From Centropus unirufus (taxonomy: Eukaryota; Chordata; Aves; Cuculiformes; Centropidae): a DNA stretch of 64,000 nt. The notes beneath the pieces were generated by a model. The model searched no databases. It worked only from the letters and a program-made list of their open reading frames with translations, and was not told where the DNA came from. Made by a program: the position numbers and the translations under genes. Each line of letters opens with the position of its first letter. Position 1 is the stretch's first letter. The stretch lies in contig VYZI01000075.1 of assembly GCA_013397695.1 (NCBI GenBank), forward strand, positions 1,896,395-1,960,394, in the 5' to 3' direction. Positions 60,123 through 64,000 of this stretch are shown in pieces.

Positions 60123-63100
60123 CTGTGATGAAAGCAGAGATCTGTATGTGGAAAGCACTGACTGTGGTCATTTCTGGAGTGAAAGACACTCCTCTCACAT
60201 TTCCCAGAAGGTCTCTCAGACACAGTGAGACAAATAGTGCAGCGATTAAATGACCACCATGCAGCAGAAGGACCTGGTGTACAGCCCAACGTGCACCAAG
60301 GAGCACTTAGAGCATTGTGAGTCCCACGAGAGAGGCTGTGATGCTGCACGTGTACCACTTTCTGCTATGCATGGACGCTCTGACATCACATCAGGGTCTC
60401 AGCAGCTGATGGCTGGGGCTTTCTGGCCAGTTCTGGGTTTAGAGTCAGAGAAGAACTCTGGTTCCTGTGAGCAATGTACCTCTAAGTCCCACTGCCAGGC
60501 AGGGATTACACCATCTCCCCGTCCTGATGAGTTACTGAGGACAGACCCACATGACCATGAGATGCTAAAAAAAGGGTGAGAAGTTCCTCCAAACAGAGCC
60601 AAAAAAATAACAGTGATTCAGTGGTGAATCAGATCCTAAATATTTACCAAATGTGTGAGAACTCCCAGCTTGACAGATCCCAGCCAACTCCTGCTCGGGT
60701 TTCAAAGGGGAAAAAAAATATGACAATTGCCTTCAATGCCTGCAGTCAAACCCTTCTTTCTTCCTCTTGTTTTCTCTCGCTTCCTTACCAACATTGATCT
60801 GATCAGATGGGCTTGGCTTTCAGAAGGGAAAATCGATCAGCAGGACAGATGTAGTGGGTGGCTACGCGGGGAGGGACAAGCACTCCAGAGGCAGGGCTGT
60901 CTCTCAGCGAGGCTTTTCAGCTCAGTCTTGGGGGGCTATGCTTGGAAATTACTCTAGGGGAAAAAAAAGCCCAATGCTATGTGCCTGGGGGTGAAACCGG
61001 GGTCATTTGAGGTGATTACAGCCACCACTGCTCTACTCTGGCTGCCCAAAATCCAAGCAAGCACTGGAGGCTGATAACCAGAGGAAGGGAGAGAGAGGGA
61101 GGTTGAGAAGATCACTTGTGTCCAACTCTGCTCTTTGCCACCGGGAATAAAGGTTCACTTCAGTAGACTTTTCATGGCTATCGATATGGGATATAAGTGG
61201 AAGGGCTTGGAGGTTTCTCTGCATTTATTTGCAGCAAAGCTGCTGTCCCCCCAGGACCCTTTGTCACATCTTGGGAGCAATCAGTAGGTGAGGCAGGGCC
61301 AATCTTGCTTTTATGAGAGGACGAATGACAAGCAGGGCACAGATGTTCTGAGCCAAGGAAAAAAACCTTTCCTAGGAAGGTGTGGCGCCCAGCTGTCCCA
61401 AACAGGGGAGGAAAGAGGATGCTCATTTTGTCACCCCTGTGTATCAGAGTGCACCAAGCAGGGTGGACACAGCAGTAAGACAAGATCTCTAGCAGACTTG
61501 TGCACCATCCTTCCCCTAAGCAAACCTTAAGCAATAAAAAAGAAACATCCAAGCTTTTATATTTTTTGTAGGCCATGAAATAGATTTCTAGCAGCAGCAG
61601 CAACAATTCAATAAATGGATTCAGTAAAAAAAAGCATCTGTTTCCACTGAAGAATTGGATTAAGAATAATGAAAAGATGAATAATTTTTTGACCTCCTCT
61701 TGTGGCCACGTGTTGCTGAGGAAGGAAGGAAGGGACAACAGAGCAGCCAGCTTCTTAACCTAAGAGATTATTAGTATTACCTTTTGAATACCCCAGTCCC
61801 AGTCTAGGATGCAGGAATAAAAACTGTTTTGTATTGTGAAAACGTACATATAGATCTTGGTAAGGTGATGGTGCTACATGTGTAAGTTTTGCCTTTCCAT
61901 ATCTATCATTAGGATCAGGATGCTGTGTTTCCCTTCAAAAAGCTTAAATTTCAATGACTTACAAAAAAACCCCAAAAAGGCGGGGGGGGCAGGCATTGTC
62001 AAACAAGTTGCTAGGTTCATTGAAGGGCCCAAGGGGCAAAAGCAAGCGAGAAGTTTAACATTAAAAGTCTATTGAACACAGTGCCAGTAAATGCTGGGAC
62101 AGGTAGTCCTCTGCCTTGTCTGGGCACATTTCCAAAACCCTCACAAAACCTGGAAAAAATGTTCCTTTGACTACACTGAGTTTTGGGTCAGGACTGGCTG
62201 CTTACTTAACAAGTATATTTAACTTAATTCAAGGTAAGAAGGTCCAGTGGTGCTTCATCTGCAAGGACCACCACAGGTTCCTAGCAGTCAAGTAGGCTCT
62301 GACCACAGCACCAGAACACAATTCACCATGCAGTAAAGTCCATGCTCATTAGTGTTTTGTCCTAATAATAAGACTCAGGGTTTAGCTGAGGTTGATGTCC
62401 ACCTCAGTAGCTTCTCAGGAGTCATGCCGTACTAAGCTACCTGGGAGGAGCGCAGGTGAACTGCCCAGATGTTGGCAGCTGAGGGCTACAACAGCCTACA
62501 GCAGCCACCAAACTGGCAAGCTCTTGCCAGCTGCATGAAGGCATGAGAGGATTTATTTGACCAAGAAAGGTCCTGCCTGATGCAGTGGTCCACATCTGCA
62601 CCTTCCTCGTCATGTTCGGCACCATACAATGACATTGAACATTGGGACTAAGGCTGTTTGAAGGAGAAGAGCGGCTAGGAAAAAGCTGAAGGAACAAGTT
62701 TGCCATAACATAACTAACACAGAAAATTATTCCAACTATTGGAAACAGTAGGGGAAGAAACCATGAGCAATCATCAACTCACAGCCAGCTTGACTACACT
62801 GATGGTGGTGATGATGACGGTAATGTCCAGGTACTTAAAAACTACTGAAGACTTTAATTGCACTCTGTTTCTGAGCTTGCTTGTAAGATGACTTCTCAGT
62901 TATTTACTGGGTTTTTTTGTTGTTTTTTTTTTTTTCTTTTCATCAAGCATCCTCCAAGGACTGGAAGCACAAAGGATTAAGTGTAAAATGCTTTATAGCA
63001 ATAATTTCCTTTTAGAATGTGTGTCTGGGCAAGCCTAAGAGTACAATTTGCTGATTAGTCATTCTCAGCATTTCTATCTAGCAATTATATCTGGCATTTA

Positions 63101-64000
63101 TATCTAGCTATTATCCAAATATGCTATCCAGGTCCTGATGAGGCAATATCAAACTACAAAACCATTTTTTAAAGGTTGAATTGACTGCAGTTCCTCTACA
63201 TTTTCTTTCTGATTTTTTTCTAAGAACATTTGATTTTGAATGGGAAAATTGCTGTCTTCATCCAAAGGGCCGGTCTGTTTGCAAAGATTATTGCAGAGAG
63301 CTTTCTCACTTAAATATTTCAAATGAAGGACTAAAGCTCAATATTTAGCATCAGCTGTTTCCTTCTGTGGAGCAGGTTGAGCTACAGAGCATATGAGAGC
63401 TCCGGTTTCACATGGAGACATACAAGAGCAAAAATGACAGCACTAACAAACCATCATCTTAGTAATATTTCTGCCTGGCATGGGGCTATGTGTATGCTCA
63501 GCGCTGCAGCCAAACTCTGAAGCACTGGTCATGCATAACAGTGTTTATGCAGCCTTGAGTGGCATGCTAACTTATGCATGCCTAATGATGGAAAAAATAA
63601 AATCTAAAAGCATGAGACAAAATCAGCCAGGTGGTTTTGTGACCTCTTTATTTGTGTCATTGGTTTATCCAGCAGACACAAGTTTGCCCCATTCTTTGAT
63701 CTGTGACTTAACACAGTGAAGAGCAAGGCTGCAGCACTACTTTGTGCCATTCTCAACCGATTCCCATTGCACAATCCACTGACTGGCAACTTTTAGTCAA
63801 GTGCTTCAAAATAATCCTGTTTTGTCCTTTCTTACACAAGTGTTGGGGGAAAATTATTAAAAATAATCAGAATGGCTCCTCTCACAACTAACTCACAGGG
63901 TGCCTTTTGAGTTTGAGGGGTTAATAATGTGCTTTAAAAAAATCACAGCTGTGTCCTATCCCTTAACTGAGGCAGTAGTTAGCACACAATGAACAATGAA
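60123..64000 (-). other. TSPAN32: TSPAN32 intron, right end of window
   Basis: No exon encoding TSPAN32 TM1 to TM3 was found on the minus strand. The intron upstream of the 60122 exon is therefore at least 3.9 kb, or those exons are too diverged for me to see. No repeats or RNA genes were recognised. The two introns at 60020-58614 and 58520-56919, and the one at 56834-54886, also show nothing notable. Confidence 0.55.

Noticed and set aside
62770..62835. Minus-strand hydrophobic run ending at a donor-like GTGAGT, considered as a TSPAN32 transmembrane exon
   Set aside because: There is no convincing acceptor, the sequence does not match tetraspanin TM1 to TM3, and it is only about 20 residues.
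1..64000. CRISPR arrays, operons, prophage or other prokaryotic systems
   Set aside because: The window is a spliced vertebrate locus. No direct-repeat arrays with unique spacers or bacterial gene layout were seen.

Overview
This is vertebrate nuclear DNA, most likely from a bird. The coding exons carry GT/AG splice sites, and the few interspersed repeats I can recognise are CR1 LINE fragments, one of them ending in the typical ATTCTATGATT-type 3' terminus. Repeat density is low and there are two CpG-island promoters. I cannot name the species from sequence alone.

The window is the avian counterpart of the TSPAN32-CD81-TSSC4-TRPM5 block, which in human lies at 11p15.5. Three genes read leftward on the minus strand. 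From right to left: (1) the C-terminal half of TSPAN32, with four coding exons at 60122-60021, 58613-58521, 56918-56835 and 54885-54790; its N-terminal exons are not visible and presumably lie beyond base 64000. (2) A complete CD81 gene with eight coding exons from the ATG at 45683 to the stop at 16747. The exons join in phase to give a 237-residue tetraspanin. Introns 1 and 2 are each about 11 kb. (3) TSSC4, with a CpG-island promoter near 6.3-6.5 kb, a candidate 73-nt non-coding exon at 4914-4842 and one coding exon (3762-2722, 346 aa). At the left edge, a short plus-strand terminal exon (269-369) converges on TSSC4. Position and orientation suggest it is the last exon of TRPM5, but I cannot confirm that by homology.

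The genes are neighbours by ancestry, not parts of one pathway. CD81 and TSPAN32 are membrane-organising tetraspanins, the latter mainly of blood cells. TSSC4 is a nuclear U5 snRNP assembly factor. TRPM5 is a calcium-activated cation channel.

Nothing here looks like a wholly new system. The points most worth a second look are: a roughly 300-nt homopyrimidine tract just upstream of CD81; a strongly diverged central exon in the CD81 large extracellular loop, inside an otherwise near-invariant protein; paired inverted ACTACAACTCCCAG (ZNF143/THAP11-type) motifs plus a TISU-like ATG in the TSSC4 promoter, with splicing that decides which upstream ORF is made; a roughly 410-bp diverged tandem duplication beside that promoter; and an unexplained coding-like plus-strand terminal exon at 14299-14484 beyond the 3' end of CD81.
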